DNA of 64,000 nucleotides from Tyto alba. Lineage: Eukaryota > Chordata > Aves > Strigiformes > Tytonidae. The DNA is taken from positions 26,920,698 to 26,984,697 of the forward strand of contig NW_024881321.1 of NCBI RefSeq assembly GCF_018691265.1. Reading direction: 5' to 3'. Positions 42,151-54,819 of the stretch are shown in pieces; within the stretch, counting starts at the first letter, position 1, and the number at the start of each line of letters is the position of its first letter. The notes under the pieces are model-generated. The model saw only the letters and a list, made by a program, of their open reading frames with translations, ran no database searches and was not told the origin of the DNA. The translations under genes and the position numbers were made by a program.

Positions 42151-44205
42151 CATAAAATTGAAACTCTGACAAATTGTGTCTAGAAATACTAATTTTATAA
42201 GACATCAATAAATTAACTGTGCAATTATGCTTAGTGAAAATAGTTTCAGGAATTAATAAAATGATTTATTTTTTTATTTTTAATGAAGAGCACCATGTAC
42301 ATTTTAAAACCAGGACGTATCACAGTGAGAAACCGTGACGAAGAAAATGGAAATATTTCGGTGGCACACAAGTGCATAGGCATCTGGAAGAATATGTTAG
42401 AAACACTATTTTCAACATGTAACTTGTGTTTCACATAACCCACATTCCTCTAACTATCCATGAAGTATCGCTGCAGACATTTTTTCTAGACAGAGGAGGA
42501 CTCTGCTTTGTCTGTTGAAAGGGCTGAGAAGATCACACCAAATGCCAGCATGTAGGATTATATTCTTCCTAGGAATAGCAAGAACTAATAAATTACCTGT
42601 TCATTTTTTATAAACTTGCCTGTGTATTACCTGCATATTTGCAGATCAGAATATTGCCAAATTAAAAGTTTTCCCACAAGTAACCCACTGGCTATGATAT
42701 TCTGATAAATAAATGTATTAAATAACTTCCTTACAGAAAATTAGAAGACTGTTTCAGTATCTAATGGAAGCATTTATTAAGATATTTTTCTGGCCTATTT
42801 CTTTAATACTTTAATGGTCTTTTCTTTTTTCCCCTTTCATCATTAGGAGAGGACATTCTTCCACTCCATGAAGAGTGGAACTTTTATTAATAGAAATTTC
42901 TTATTTTACCATGGTGGAAATTTTAATATTGCTGTAATGATGGTGATATTATGATCTTTCATTCTTTTTCTATTTTTTCTTTTTAATCCGTAGATGTAGA
43001 ATATTTTATATAGACATCCAGATAGCTTTCAGAGTTGGGGAAATTAGGATGATTAAAGATGTTTTGGTTTGCACAGGGACAAAAAGATCTACGACAGAAT
43101 GCATCTGTGTTTGTTTCATAAGCATGCACTTTGACCTCACTGGGATCAGTAGGATATAGAAAGGCGCTTAAAGTTAAAGTATAGCTTGAGTGCATTTCTT
43201 AAAGATGAAGGATACAATTCTGGCCCTGTCCTGTCCTATCCTGACCAAGTTTATAGTTTTCTTTTTATTTGGAAGTTGATTAGACAAATCAGAATAGGTG
43301 AGGGGAAGATGTATTGGTTGAATACACTGTATGATTTCTGAAAGTTTTTAATGAATCTGAAAATTTACAGCTTTAGAATGAAAATTTAAATTAAAATTAA
43401 ACATTTTTTTGGAGAACTTAGGCATTTCAAAACATTTCAAATAACATTTTAGAACAATGACAAAGCACAAAATAATCTCAACTTTAAAATTTCCCACTTC
43501 ATTTGATTTTTTTTTTCTGAGTCAACTCAGTTACATTGCTTGAAATTCACAAAATGTTTTGGCTTAGGTGAACACTATATTTTTCACAAAAGAAAGCTGA
43601 ATCCAGTGCTTACATTTTGCCACTTTTAGACAGGGATATCAAGTAAGAGCATACTGAACTAGTTTGCTGACTTGATGGGTCAATGTTTCAAATGTTTCAG
43701 GTATAAAATCCCAAAGTCAATTTTCAAGATATTTGGGCAATAAGACATTGTGAAGAAAGTTCAGAGTTTCAGTGGGAAAGAAAAGAAAATTAAAATTAGT
43801 GTTGTCATTGCATATAAAATATTTTCAAAAGTTCAAATAGAAGGCGGATGAACACCAGAACAAGTTGGTGTAGAAAATCATAGTAGAAAGAGGTTTAAAG
43901 CAAGAGAATAAGTGAGGATTACCCTCTCTACCCCAAACCCGATGTGAACAACATCATTCTTTAAAAGTGAACTTACAGCCTTTTGCAGAATGGTAGCTCC
44001 GGGCTGTTATTACCTTTAAACACTTGCAGCGTTGCATGAAAATTTTTTTATGGTCAAAAAGAACACACCTTCTATACAAAGCCAACAATGTAATGTGAGC
44101 CTAGTACAAATCTTACTAGTCTAACCAAATAATTATTGCTAGTCCAGGTCTAATTACAGAAAAGAACACAATCATATAAAATATTCCAATAGTAATACAA
44201 TTACA
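42151..44205. other. Intronic sequence without recognised features
   Basis: AT-rich; no gene or clear repeat. Confidence 0.45.
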
Positions 44206-44700
44206 ATGTTATACTCCTACTCCCACTGTGTGTACATGTGTAGCCGTGCCTCTTTTCCTTGGGGTTATGCTCTTCTGGTTCTTATGACCATCAGCACTCA
44301 GTTTCCTCAAGAAGGAGGTGGTGGAGGGGGTGTTGTGCTGAGGTCTCAGTGTTACAGCAGAAGGCCACTGCTGATGCTGGGCAATTCTTCCTTCCTGCTT
44401 CTGGGTTTGCTTGAGAGGATTTGCTTGCAGATTTTCCTAATCTTCTGTTGAGTCTCCTTGCTTGTTCTTCCTTCATTAGTTTCCACAGCAAAGCTTTGTA
44501 TGAAGTTCTACGTAAGTATGCTTGATCTTTGCTCTTTGTTGAGTATGAACTAAAGCCAACTTTATCCAGCTTCCAAGACTGCATCCCTGTAGTGACCACG
44601 AATTGGCCATTGGTGATTTATTTGTAACACTGGGGCTTCTGTGATCCTTCTGTGTCAGCACCTCCACTGTCTATGCTACTACCTTATGTTTGCACTGCTC
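44206..44700 (-). pseudogene. Possible decayed coding segment (processed pseudogene candidate), parent unknown
   Basis: This block is less AT-rich than its flanks. On the minus strand it reads as overlapping protein-like pieces in different frames. A 102-residue open stretch (44291-44599) includes KALLWKLMKEEQARRLNRRL, a basic amphipathic-helix-like segment. Another frame over 44220-44340 gives TPSTTSFLRKLSADGH and KNQKSITPRKRG. The switch of frame would fit old frameshifts in a retrocopy. There is no poly-A tail and I recognise no parent gene, so chance open frames remain a fair alternative. Confidence 0.28.
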
Positions 44701-44825
44701 TACATGACTTTTTTATTCTAGAGCCAGAAATACTTCATTCTGTGTCGTTTTTGTTTTAAAGCCATGGATAATGTTCATTCAATACAGAAATACTACTTGC
44801 TGTTACTATCCTTTAACTACATATA

Positions 44826-44830
<5 letters not shown>

Positions 44831-44858
<28 letters not shown>
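44831..44858 (+). repeat. (GT)14 microsatellite
   Basis: Uninterrupted GT dinucleotide run, then TATAAACC. Confidence 0.97.
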
Positions 44859-44861
<3 letters not shown>

Positions 44862-45998
44862 AACCAAAATTACTATAACTATTTCTGAGCCACCACAGAA
44901 TTACACAGAGCTAAAGCTAGAAAAGTTAAGTCACAGGTATCTGGTTGTTAGACCACTGCCATTAGAGATAAACCAAAACAAGGTCCAGGCCAGAAGGACA
45001 ATGCTGCATCAAATGGAATACACAGCACAATCACTTTGCTAAATGAAGAAACTTAATTTGTAATTGTAATCTAATCCTTGACTTCCAGATAAACAAGTTA
45101 ACAGACTGATGTCCAGTTTTGACTCCTCTGAAGAAGAATTTATCTTACTTTTGTATTTTTGGTGCCAGTACAGACAGAGGGAAAAAATGAGAAAATGTTC
45201 CCCTAACAAATGTCAAATTAGGGAGTGCTTAAGAGAGAACTAAGAGCAGATGTTGAAAAAAATACTTTCAGAGATACAGTGAGGTCTGGCTTAGGTCTGT
45301 TTACTAGATCAAGGTGGTGAAGTCAGATCATGGAGTAAGATTGTTTTAAGGAAGATTTGAAAAAATATGACAATTTTTCCCACCACTTATCTTACATAAA
45401 TACTGAAGATTTCTAGTAAGATTTCTCTCCTTCATATGATTGGATACAAGTCTGTTACATGATAAATATCTTTGTTTCTTGCTGTCATGTGGCACTATAT
45501 GACAGAGTAACATGATGATCACATGGCTTCATACAGAAAGTAAAACGGAAAATTGAAAATCTCATGGTAAAGGAAAAAAAATGAAAATGTATGAAGTGTC
45601 TTTTAAAAATATCACACAAGCTTGTAGAGAAATGTTTTTTTCTTTAAAAAAAAAATCAGCTTAAGACAAAATGAAAAAGGCAAAGATTTGCACTATTTTA
45701 GATACTGGATTTTGGTTCTTTTTCCCTTACTTAACTCAAGTTTTTCATTATTTAAGCTCACATTTAAACAGTCTCACTTTTGGGTAAGAATAGGAGGAAG
45801 ACATGGATTTAATATTGAAGAAAGAAATTTCACAAACATACAAAGTTCACAAAGTAAAATCCCTTAAGTTATCTCAAAGCACCATAGTACTTTAAACTCC
45901 AAGAATTTTAAGCTTTCTGATAGTTTTGACCTTTTGCTTGTATTTCTCCAGGGTGTTATCCCAATGTAATTTGTTTTAAGTAGGATAAAGAAAAACAA
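44859..45998. other. Intronic sequence without recognised features
   Basis: AT-rich; nothing recognised. Confidence 0.45.
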
Positions 45999-46595
45999 GA
46001 ACCTCGTGCAGTTCAATAAATGGAAGTGCAAAGTCCTGTGCCTGGGGAGGAACACACCCAGGCACCAGTATGGACTGGGGGATAGCTGGTTGAGAAGCAG
46101 CTTGTCAGAAGAGAACCTGGAGGTATAGGACTTGACCATACTGGAGCAAGTCCAGTGAAGAGTCACTAAGATGATTAAAGGAGCATTGGACATATGGGGA
46201 GAAGTTGAGAGAGCTAGTACTGTTTGACCTGGAGAATTGAAGGCTGGGGGAGTGGGCTTGGGGAACAGGATTTTATCAGTGTGCACAGATACCTGAAGGG
46301 AGGGTACAAAGAGGACAGAGCCAGGCTCTTCTCAGAGTCAGGGCAAGAGGCAATGGGTACAAACTGAAGCATGGGAGGTTCCCTCTGAACATCAGGAAAC
46401 ACTTTTTCACTGTGAGAGTAACCGAGCACTGGCACAGGTTGCCCATGGAGGTTGTGGAGTCTCCTTCCTTGGAAATATTCAAATGCTGTCTGGACAGAGC
46501 TCTGGACAACCCACTCTAGGACACTGCTTGATCAGGGGGGGTTGGACCAGTTGGCCTCCAGAGGTTCCTTCCAACCTCAACCATTCTCCGATCTT
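45999..46595 (+). mobile_element. CR1 LINE fragment (plus) with internal deletion
   Basis: It starts AACCTCGTGCAGTTCAATAA and AAGTCCTGTGCCTGGGG, the RT-downstream region. It then jumps at about 46125-46135 from GAACCTGGAGGTATAGGACT directly to TGGAGCAAGTCCAGTGAAGA, missing roughly 200-odd bases of CR1. It ends GAGGTTCCTTCCAACCTCAA and CCATTCTCCGATC. The tail and the GGCAATGGGTACAAACTGAA block place it in a different CR1 branch from the 37.6 kb copy. Confidence 0.92.
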
Positions 46596-49490
46596 GTGAA
46601 AAAACCATGAGATTCAATAAAGTTCATGGTGCTTTAATGTTGGTGCTTTCTGCAACTGAATGAGAATTTAAGAATAATTGAGTGTCATAGGTAAGTCAGT
46701 ATTTACTATTAACCAGGGCTCTATGACAATCTGCAGAGCATCTGTTGATTTTAACTAATGCTATCTCTGCTATTATTTCTTAATTTGGGGAGAGTAAACT
46801 TCAGTTGTATACCAAAATTGTAATGAACCAAAAAATAGCTGTGTAAAGAGGAACCCCTCTCTCCCACGGATAAAACATTCTTGTAATCATAGAACAGTAA
46901 GTATAAAAGTAGGTTCACTTTAAATACTTCCTGAAGTTTTTGTGAGAATATTATTGTACATAATGTAAAATAAATGTGTGATGTTTTTCTAATATAGCAA
47001 TAAATCTATGCGAAAACATTCTGTCTGACATTGCTGAAACAGCCTTTTATGTCAGTTGAGAAAAAGCAGTAACATTTCTGAAGAGTTTTCAAAAGGCTTT
47101 GTAAGAAGTCTTTGCCAACTGTAGACAGCTGATTTAGAATAAAATTCCCACATCCCAACAAGGAACTGGAAGGCTCTTTATGAGATAACTAAATGTAAAA
47201 TACTATTTATTATCTCCACAAGTAACATTTTTTGGCACTTGTTTACAAAAATGTTCTGTGATTGTGAAAGTAAGAAAAAAGTTGCTGTAAGAGTTCCAAA
47301 ATTCTAAGTACAGCTCCACATAGATGTGAGTGTGTAATCATCTAATGATCTTTCAGTACTTAGAAGACCAAGTTTGAGTTTCATCAGCATTTTAAATTTA
47401 GACAAGCAACTTAGGAAAATGCAATTGTACAGAGAGCAATGAAAATTGCTTAGCACTATTTTGTAATGCAATTGTAATTTTATTCTGTTGTTTTTGATAT
47501 AGCTGAGATTTTTGTCTATTTAATTTGAATGAAATAGCTGTTACTGGGTCAGAACAAGCAAAGTCAGAAACCAGACCAGGTCCTTTCCATAATACTGTGA
47601 AATACAAGTATTCTCTTTCATCTTATAATTTAAATTCTTGTGAGAAAATTTCCAGGGAAGTAAGGAATAGCTGTACTTCTATAGCAGTACAAAGCAGGTA
47701 CATTTAACTTTGAATGGCATGCAGCAAAAATGCTTTTCAGTGTGTCTTTCAATTCATGCCAATTTACATTAGAAAACTGTCTAAGTAGTTAACATATTTA
47801 AATAAGAACTTTGAAGAGAGATTTTATATTCTGCATAAAGATAGGTATTAGGCAGCATTTACTGAATTTTTGAAAGCTTTGAGTGTTAAATAGAGTATCT
47901 TTCAAGAAGGAAATCTATTGCTTCACATACATGCATGAGGGTTTTTTATGGAGACACTACGCTATGTGCTCGAGTCGATAATTTACAGAGACAGTCAAAC
48001 AGTATAAAAGTAATCTTTTAAAAAGCCCATGTAATTAAGTGCAACCTCAGTAGTTTTGGGGGGTTATATTTGTAGCTCTGTTTATTCGATGAAATGTTGC
48101 TGAGAAACCACAAGTATTATAGATTTTTAAATTCAATTAATATTAATCTGAACAGTTATTGAAAGAATCTCTCTGAGACACCAACTTGAATTTCAAAAAG
48201 ATAATTAGCAGCACTACACCACTGTATACCAAATACCTGGGTTACAGCATCCACTTCAAATCTAAATACTATTTTGAAGAAAAGCTTGCATGCTTTGTAG
48301 TAGATGATATACACGTTTGATTGTATCCTGTTGACCCCATTTTGACGGGACATTACCTTCCATTATGCAGTTCACTTGTATTTCACCTGATATGTCAGAC
48401 TCAGTCTACAGTAAAGACTCAAGGCTTCACAGAGTGTTCAGATAATATAGCCAAGATTTGCTGGGAGATCAAGACCAAGTATTTGCTCTGAAGCACATAG
48501 CAGAATGGTTTTAGTGTAAATAAAGTTGTGCAAGGAAGCATGAAATTGAGAGAGTTCTTGAAGCCTCTGGGAATGGAGGGAGCTAGTGCTTCTGCCACAT
48601 TTGACACTCTTGGTTGGGTGATTTGTCTTCAAAATGGGGTGAAATGGGATAAGAAATCAAGAAGTGCCCATTATGCAGACCCTTTAACTTCTTAGAAGGT
48701 TATAATGTTGGGAGCAAGTAAAATGCATGGCCAAGGGAAAAACTATTCTATCAGTAAAAGGTTATGGTGATGTGAAGTGAGTTTATCGAAAACTTTACTG
48801 CAGTTTAAACTGGTGATTTTTTTTGTTTGTTTTTTTGTTGTTGTTTTTTTTTTTTTTTTTTAATAGATTAACTGTTATTGCTAGCAAAATTCTTCACTAC
48901 TATTAGTGCTGCCTTGCTTTAATCCTTTAAGGCAGTTCAAAAGTAGTACTTATAAATTGTTTCACAGAACTTTGAATGGGTTCCTTGCCTACTAGGCGTA
49001 TCACTGTAGCTCAGCTAGAGCATGCAAGAAAATTAATTAACCTGTGCTTTCTGAAAGAAGCAATTTTAGAGTGTCTGAACAAAATGCGTCTGTGTAAAGT
49101 GATACAAGGTAAGAAATGGGCAGGGTGATAGTTGGAAAGAGCTCATCCAACTGTAGATTTGATCTCAATAAATGTTTGCACTGAGGTTCTAAAATTTCAT
49201 TCAGAATAGATAACCAGTGATTGTAGATCAATCCATTTATAATAAATGGGAATTTTTGAGGCTCTGTTTCTTGTATGCTAATAAACTGAGTTTATAATCC
49301 TAAAGCAGTTTTGTTTGAAAGTACAAGATAGAGAAAACATAAATTTCTTTGCTGGTCTTCTCTATGGACTTTCTCTCTTTGGTTTGGAACATTTGGCTTC
49401 TCAGCATTTAGCCATGCTTGGTTTAGGGACAAGGTTCTAAACTAAAACATCTGTGATCATGCTGAAAAAGACATTCTAGATGGCTTAATT
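46596..49490. other. Intronic sequence without recognised gene
   Basis: AT-rich; no coding signal. A T/G low-complexity run lies at 48817-48861. Confidence 0.45.
48817..48861 (+). repeat. T-rich low-complexity tract
   Basis: TTTTGTTTGTTTTTTTGTTG followed by about 18 T. Confidence 0.9.
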
Positions 49491-50349
49491 AAAGCACCTA
49501 TATATAGTCATTCGGTGGTGTTTGAAATACCACGGAATACTGTTTTTCATCTCCAGCCGTCACTTCAGAGGAGCACAGGCCTTGATATATCTCATGGCAT
49601 AGTGCTTCATGTCTGGAGTATCCTAGAACATCCAAAATAACACTAGACATCTGCTTAGGTACCTGAATTGACACCAAAGTTATATTACACTCTTGGAGAA
49701 GGGTACAGTTGCTTAAACATCAGTGCTTAATGTCATTCAAGGTGCATGGTATTTTGCATACAAGGTCACTAGAAACTTATGTTTAGGGAACAGTATTGTT
49801 TGGATGGGACTCAGTTTCAAACTCAAATGCTTAAATTTCCTTGTATACTATACAGGTAATTACAAGTGAGCCAAGTGTCTAAATTTCTATCACAGTCAAT
49901 GGAGTTCTAGTAAAAACAGATAATGGAGTCTAACAACCTATTTATTGGTCTCAATTCAATGACCGTGCTTGACATCTCAGAGGAATTAGAAGCTGCTTAG
50001 GTACTTGAACCAAGGTCAGGGATTAGCTCGCTCTCAAGGCCCTAACTGAATTGACCAATGACACCTTCTGGTTCCTGCACATATATGCTTAGTGATACTT
50101 GAGCCACTGTGGGCTTTCTGGGATGCTTTTTCCATGGCTGGCAGATATGAGATAGAACTTATGTCACTCCTGGAGTAGCAACTGAAGGGCAGGTAGGATA
50201 CCCTATAGAATTTCAAATGGTGCTAGATACTGATGTTCAGAAAAATTAATTAAAATTTTCATCCCTGATGATGATAGTGGGAGCTAGGGCGTATAAATAA
50301 ATGTAGGTATCTTTACCTGAGCTATGAATCTGATCCTTCATGTCTGTTG

Positions 50350-50364
50350 TTTTTTTTTTTTTTT
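50350..50364 (+). repeat. Poly-T tract
   Basis: About 15 T followed by CCCC. Confidence 0.85.
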
Positions 50365-50379
50365 CCCCTACTGTAGTTG

Positions 50380-50540
50380 TCTATGCCATTTGAGATGCCT
50401 GTGGTATTCTGCCTGTCCTCTAGCTGTGAGCCTAGAAGGGCATTAATCTCTCATAGATCTTGCATTGCTTTGACCAGGCTCATACCATTATCTCAGATAA
50501 AATAGGGCATGTCGAAGGGCCCTAGACACTTTAGGTTAGG
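50380..50540 (+). repeat. Unassigned interspersed repeat, family 2, copy D
   Basis: Partner of 35815-36000 (shared blocks given there). Sequence from about 49490 to 50380 has repeat-like internal echoes, such as GCTTAGGTACCTGAATTGAC (49655 region) and GCTTAGGTACTTGAACC (49994 region). The full element may therefore be about 1 kb. Confidence 0.5.
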
Positions 50541-51367
50541 CAACTGTAAGAAATCCTTAACATATATGTCAGTGAAGTGATAACATATCAAGAACTTCAG
50601 AAGCTGAAAGTGACCCCTGATTGAAGTATAATGGCAAGTAGATTGTAGGTGTAAGGAAGTTTGTTAAGACCTCAGAGCATCTGTAAACAGGAGGGGAAAA
50701 AAATAAAATCACTCTTACATATTTGTACATTAAAAATAAGAATTTCAATTTTTTAAAGTGTTGTCCTTCCAATAAATTACGTAAGGCAGGTATCCCCTAA
50801 GTAAGATGTCCTAAGATTTTCACAACAAAAAAAAAAGCATACCATTTAATATATGTGAAATAAATACAGTTGTTTACTATGTAAATAACTCAAGATTTTA
50901 TATAATCTGGGAAAGAATCAAATCAAAACAATAAGGACCCAAAAGGAAAGAAACTGCTATTCATCACAGAAATGTTACTGTTTTAAAAGTTGAGTAATAA
51001 TATAGAATACATAAAGAGGGTAGTTCTTACCTCAAGGAGAGGAGTGGAAGGACAGTTAATTCTTTTCCCACCAACTGAGGTGACGAATGCTGCCAGCTTC
51101 ATTCTTGGCTGTATTTGCTGTACCATTCTCTGTCAAAGTACTTCGGCAAAGACTTGAATCTTCTCTGGGATTATAGGAGAAATGGACTGTGACTTTCTCA
51201 TTAGGTTTGAAAATAAAGAGAGTTGATACTAGTAAGTTTCATAGAGAAAGTAAAAGCATTTCTGTTGGCACTAAATATTGAAATTCAAGCACACTTTTTA
51301 GTGCACATGCTGATTTTTCATCTGTTACCTGTGATATAGTGTGACATTTATAGTAGCAATATAGTAG

Positions 51368-52372
51368 CATCTCCAAGTGGACAGTGATGACGAGTGAGGT
51401 CCTTCAGAGTTTGGTGTTGGAACCAGTGCTGTTTAACATTGTTGTTGGAGACATGGACAGTGGGATTGAGTGCATCCTCAGCAGGTTTTCCAATGACACC
51501 AAACTGTGTGGTGTGGTTGACACAATGGACAGAGGGGATGTCCTTCAAAGGGACCTTAACAAGCTAGAGAGGTGGGCCCATGCAAACCTCATGAAGTTCA
51601 ACAAGGTCAAGTGTAAGGTCCTGCACGTGGGTCAGGGCAATCCCAAGCACAAATACAGGCTGGGCAATGAGTGGATTGAGAGCAGCTCTGCAGAGAAGGA
51701 CCTGGGCATATTAGTGGATGGAAAACAGACTATGAGCCAGCAATGTGTGCTCCCAGCCCAGGAAGCCAACTGTATCCTGGGCTTCATCAAGAGAAGTGTG
51801 GCTAGTAGGTCAAGGGAGGTGATTCTCCCCTTCTGCTCTGCTCTGGTGAGACCCCAACTGCCGTGTTGTGTCCATCTCTGAGGCCCCCAGCATCAGAAAG
51901 ACATGGACCTGCTTGAGTAGGTCCAGAGGAGGGCCACAAAGATGATGGGGTGGTCTGGAGCACCTCCACACCTCCCCTGGGAGGACAGGATGAGACAGTG
52001 GGGTTTTTCAGCCTGGAGAACAGAAGGCTCCATGGAGAACTTATAGGTGGCCTTCCAGTACCTAAAGGAGGCCGATAGGAAAGATGGGGAGGGACTGTCT
52101 ATCAGGGAGTGTAATGATAGGATGAAGGGTAATGGTTTTAAAATGAAAGAGGGTAGATTCAGGTTAGATATTAGGAAGAAGTGCTTCACTGTGAGGGTGA
52201 TGAGACACTGTAGCAGCTGTGGCTGCCCCCTCCCTGGAAGTGTTCAAGGCCAGGTTGGACGGGGCTTTGAGCAACCTGGTCTGGTGGAAGTTGTCCCTGT
52301 CCATGGCAGTGTGTTTGGAACTAGATGACCTTTGAGGTCCCTTCCAACCCAAACCATTCTATGATTATCAGT
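51368..52372 (+). mobile_element. CR1 LINE fragment (plus), best-preserved RT region
   Basis: A 165-residue open stretch (51384-51881) covers CR1 ORF2 from LEPVLFNIVVGDMDSGIEC through FSNDTKLCGVVDT (motif C), LQRDLNKLERWAHANLMKFN, EKDLGILVDGKQTMSQQC and FIKRSVASRSREVILPFCSA. Motif C is FSND instead of FADD, so the first catalytic aspartate is lost (residue 37 of the stretch). After a stop near 51881 the C-terminal part continues in other frames. The 3' end is GAGGTCCCTTCCAACCCAAA and CCATTCTATGATTATCA. The copy is 5'-truncated and dead. Confidence 0.94.
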
Positions 52373-54020
52373 GGTATGGTGTCAGCTAAAGGAGAACAGC
52401 TCTTTTTTGCTAGTGAGAGAAGGTAAACAAAGTGGCAAAGAGGAATTTTAGGTTTTACAAGTTGAAGCATAGATAAAGCCTTTGTGAAAGGAGAAAAAAA
52501 AAATGGGATGTTGATATGCATAACAGTAGCTTAGAGTACATTGACATTGCTCTGTTATGGTTCAGAGGTCTACATATTTTACTTCGTAAATATTTGCTGC
52601 CATGAAGAACTGCCAAGATGCAAAGTCTCTGGCAGCATGAATTCTAACCTCAGATGCTCTTCTCTTTTTTTGCTTTGCAAAGTTCTTGGGCACAGTCTAT
52701 TACCCCCAGTAAGCCTGGCAGTCACATCCTATCTCTAGACCTCGCTGCTGCTTGGAAGATTCTACAGTTTCATTACATTCCAGCATAGAGCTACTGAAAT
52801 GCTTTTATAACCTGTCCATTACTCATCATTTCAAATTGCTGTCTATTTCACTGCAATTAACCTGGCAAAAAGTGCCTTGGGTCCTCAACAGTCTCTTGCC
52901 TTTTCCATATTTGTTGGCTTTGATTGATTTTCTAAGTGTTTTCCATAATCCCTTGTCCCTCTAGGTTTGATTTCTTTGTCTGCTGTGTTCTTACAGACTG
53001 ACTCTATAGTAACGATTTGGACTTGTTATCTTTACGGTCTGTCCTTATATTTCTAGCACTCAGCATTTACCTTGGTGTGAAAGCTTTGTTCCTAACTGCA
53101 GCTTCCTCCGTTATGTATGTAGGATGAAGTTATACATAACTGCTTATCTGTGGGTGATTGTAGGCTCTGACTGACTGACATTCATTATCAGCCATAAACT
53201 GGAACAGAAAATTGTTTGGTTTACAAACTGTACTTCTGTCTTTAGAATAAAAAGTATCATTTTTATAATTAGAACACAACTCATATTCTTTACTAATAGC
53301 AAAGTTTTTGTTCTAAAAATGAGGAAAAATAAATGCTTTATTTGACTACATAGGGACTGAAATAAATCCACACGTTTGGCTCTGATCTGATAATTTTCTG
53401 GGTTTTGCATTTTGTTTTGTTTTCATTCTCCTAAATTGGCTCTGTTTAATACTGAATTAATGTGCTGTCTCTCCCTTGGTCCTAATTTCTGCATCAGAAA
53501 TTCTGCTTCTAATGCCACACATTATTGTATTTCCAAACTGCTGCTGTTCTGGGTGATGTGATTTGATACCATGTGTGAAGGACTTGGATCAAAGTAGACT
53601 TCTATTTATACAAGGTGAGAAGGCTATATCCAGTGAGGTTCAGAAGCTTATCCTTATTAATTTATTTTTAGTTAAATAATTATGCTTTCATACACATTCT
53701 TTGAGACCTTTTATTCTGAAGTGGGAATTTAGAAAACCATGACTAATCAACTTTCCAGTATGTACGTTTTCTGATTTTTCTTTACCTATACTGCTTAGGA
53801 ACAACCTGTATCAGTTACCTATGGCTATAGTCTCATTGTTTGTATACTTCTGCTACATTGCTGTGGAAAGACTGACTCCTCTGTCCTCTAGCTTTCCATT
53901 ACATTGACTTTCAGGAAGCATAAGCACTGATTGTACTTCAGCTGCTGCTGAAGAGGGACTGGTGGCCTTCTGCAAGCTCTGTGTTGTTTCATAACTCACC
54001 TACACTTGAACACACAGGTG
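52373..54020. other. Intronic sequence without recognised features
   Basis: AT-rich, with no gene or clear repeat. It ends directly at the LTR, whose flank reads CACACAGGTG. Confidence 0.45.
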
Positions 54021-54437
54021 TGTTGTGGTTCGAGATCAGATGCTAACTAAGCACCATGCAGCCACTTGCTCAGTCCCCCACCCACCCTGGTGGGATGAGG
54101 ACGAGAATCAGAAAGAAAAGGTAAAAATTCATGGGTTGAGATAAGGACAGTTTAATAAGACAACACAAGGGGAGAAGAAATATTAATAACAATAATACTA
54201 ATAAAAGAATATATAAAGCGAGTGATGTACAATGCAACTGCTCATCACCCAGAATCCCATGTTCACCCTGTTCCTGAGCCACGATCCATCCCCACCCTCA
54301 GTCAGCTCCCACAGTCAGATACTGAACAAGACATATGGTATCAAATACCCACTTGGCTAGTTCAGGTTTGCTATCCCGGCTGTGTCCCCTCCCAGATTCT
54401 TGTGAAAATTAACTCTATCTCAGCTGAACCCAGGACA
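54021..54437 (-). repeat. ERV-L 3' LTR (about 417 bases)
   Basis: Bounded by TG (54021) and CA (54437). Read on the minus strand it begins TGTCCTGGGTTCAGCTGAGA and GAGTTAATTTTC, the typical start of an avian ERV-L LTR (recalled). It has a TATA-like CTTTATAT (complement of 54211-54218) and, about 55 bases downstream, an ATTAAA-type polyadenylation signal (complement of 54151-54156). It ends with CGAACCACAACA. This order of signals independently supports the minus orientation. Confidence 0.85.
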
Positions 54438-54515
54438 TTATCCACACTTTATTCTATACCACCTATGTCATGCCCAGATCCTACACTTTCCAATTAGTCA
54501 TCACCACTTTTACTG

Positions 54516-54551
54516 TATATATATATATACATATATATATACACACACACA
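54516..54551 (+). repeat. Compound (TA)n(CA)n microsatellite inside the provirus
   Basis: TATATATATATATAC, ATATATATATAC and ACACACACAC in series. It lies between the integrase remnant and the 3' LTR. Confidence 0.95.
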
Positions 54552-54819
54552 GATACCATTCCCTTAGTCTACGGGTCATCCCTCTAACATGTCCATTGAG
54601 ATTTAACTCATGACTTTAGGCGTCCATCTGTTGTAATAGTCTTTTAAGACAGGAGAGATGGTATATGGTGTCAGATTGTTGCATGCTGCATCCAGAACTT
54701 GCAGCTGGTGTACTTGGCATGGCCCGTGTTGTCAGATCTCGCTTGTCAGATCCTCTAGTGTTAACTAATCAGGTGGATTTTGATAATGTGTTGAAGGTCC
54801 CACCCCCTCATTGCTTTCA

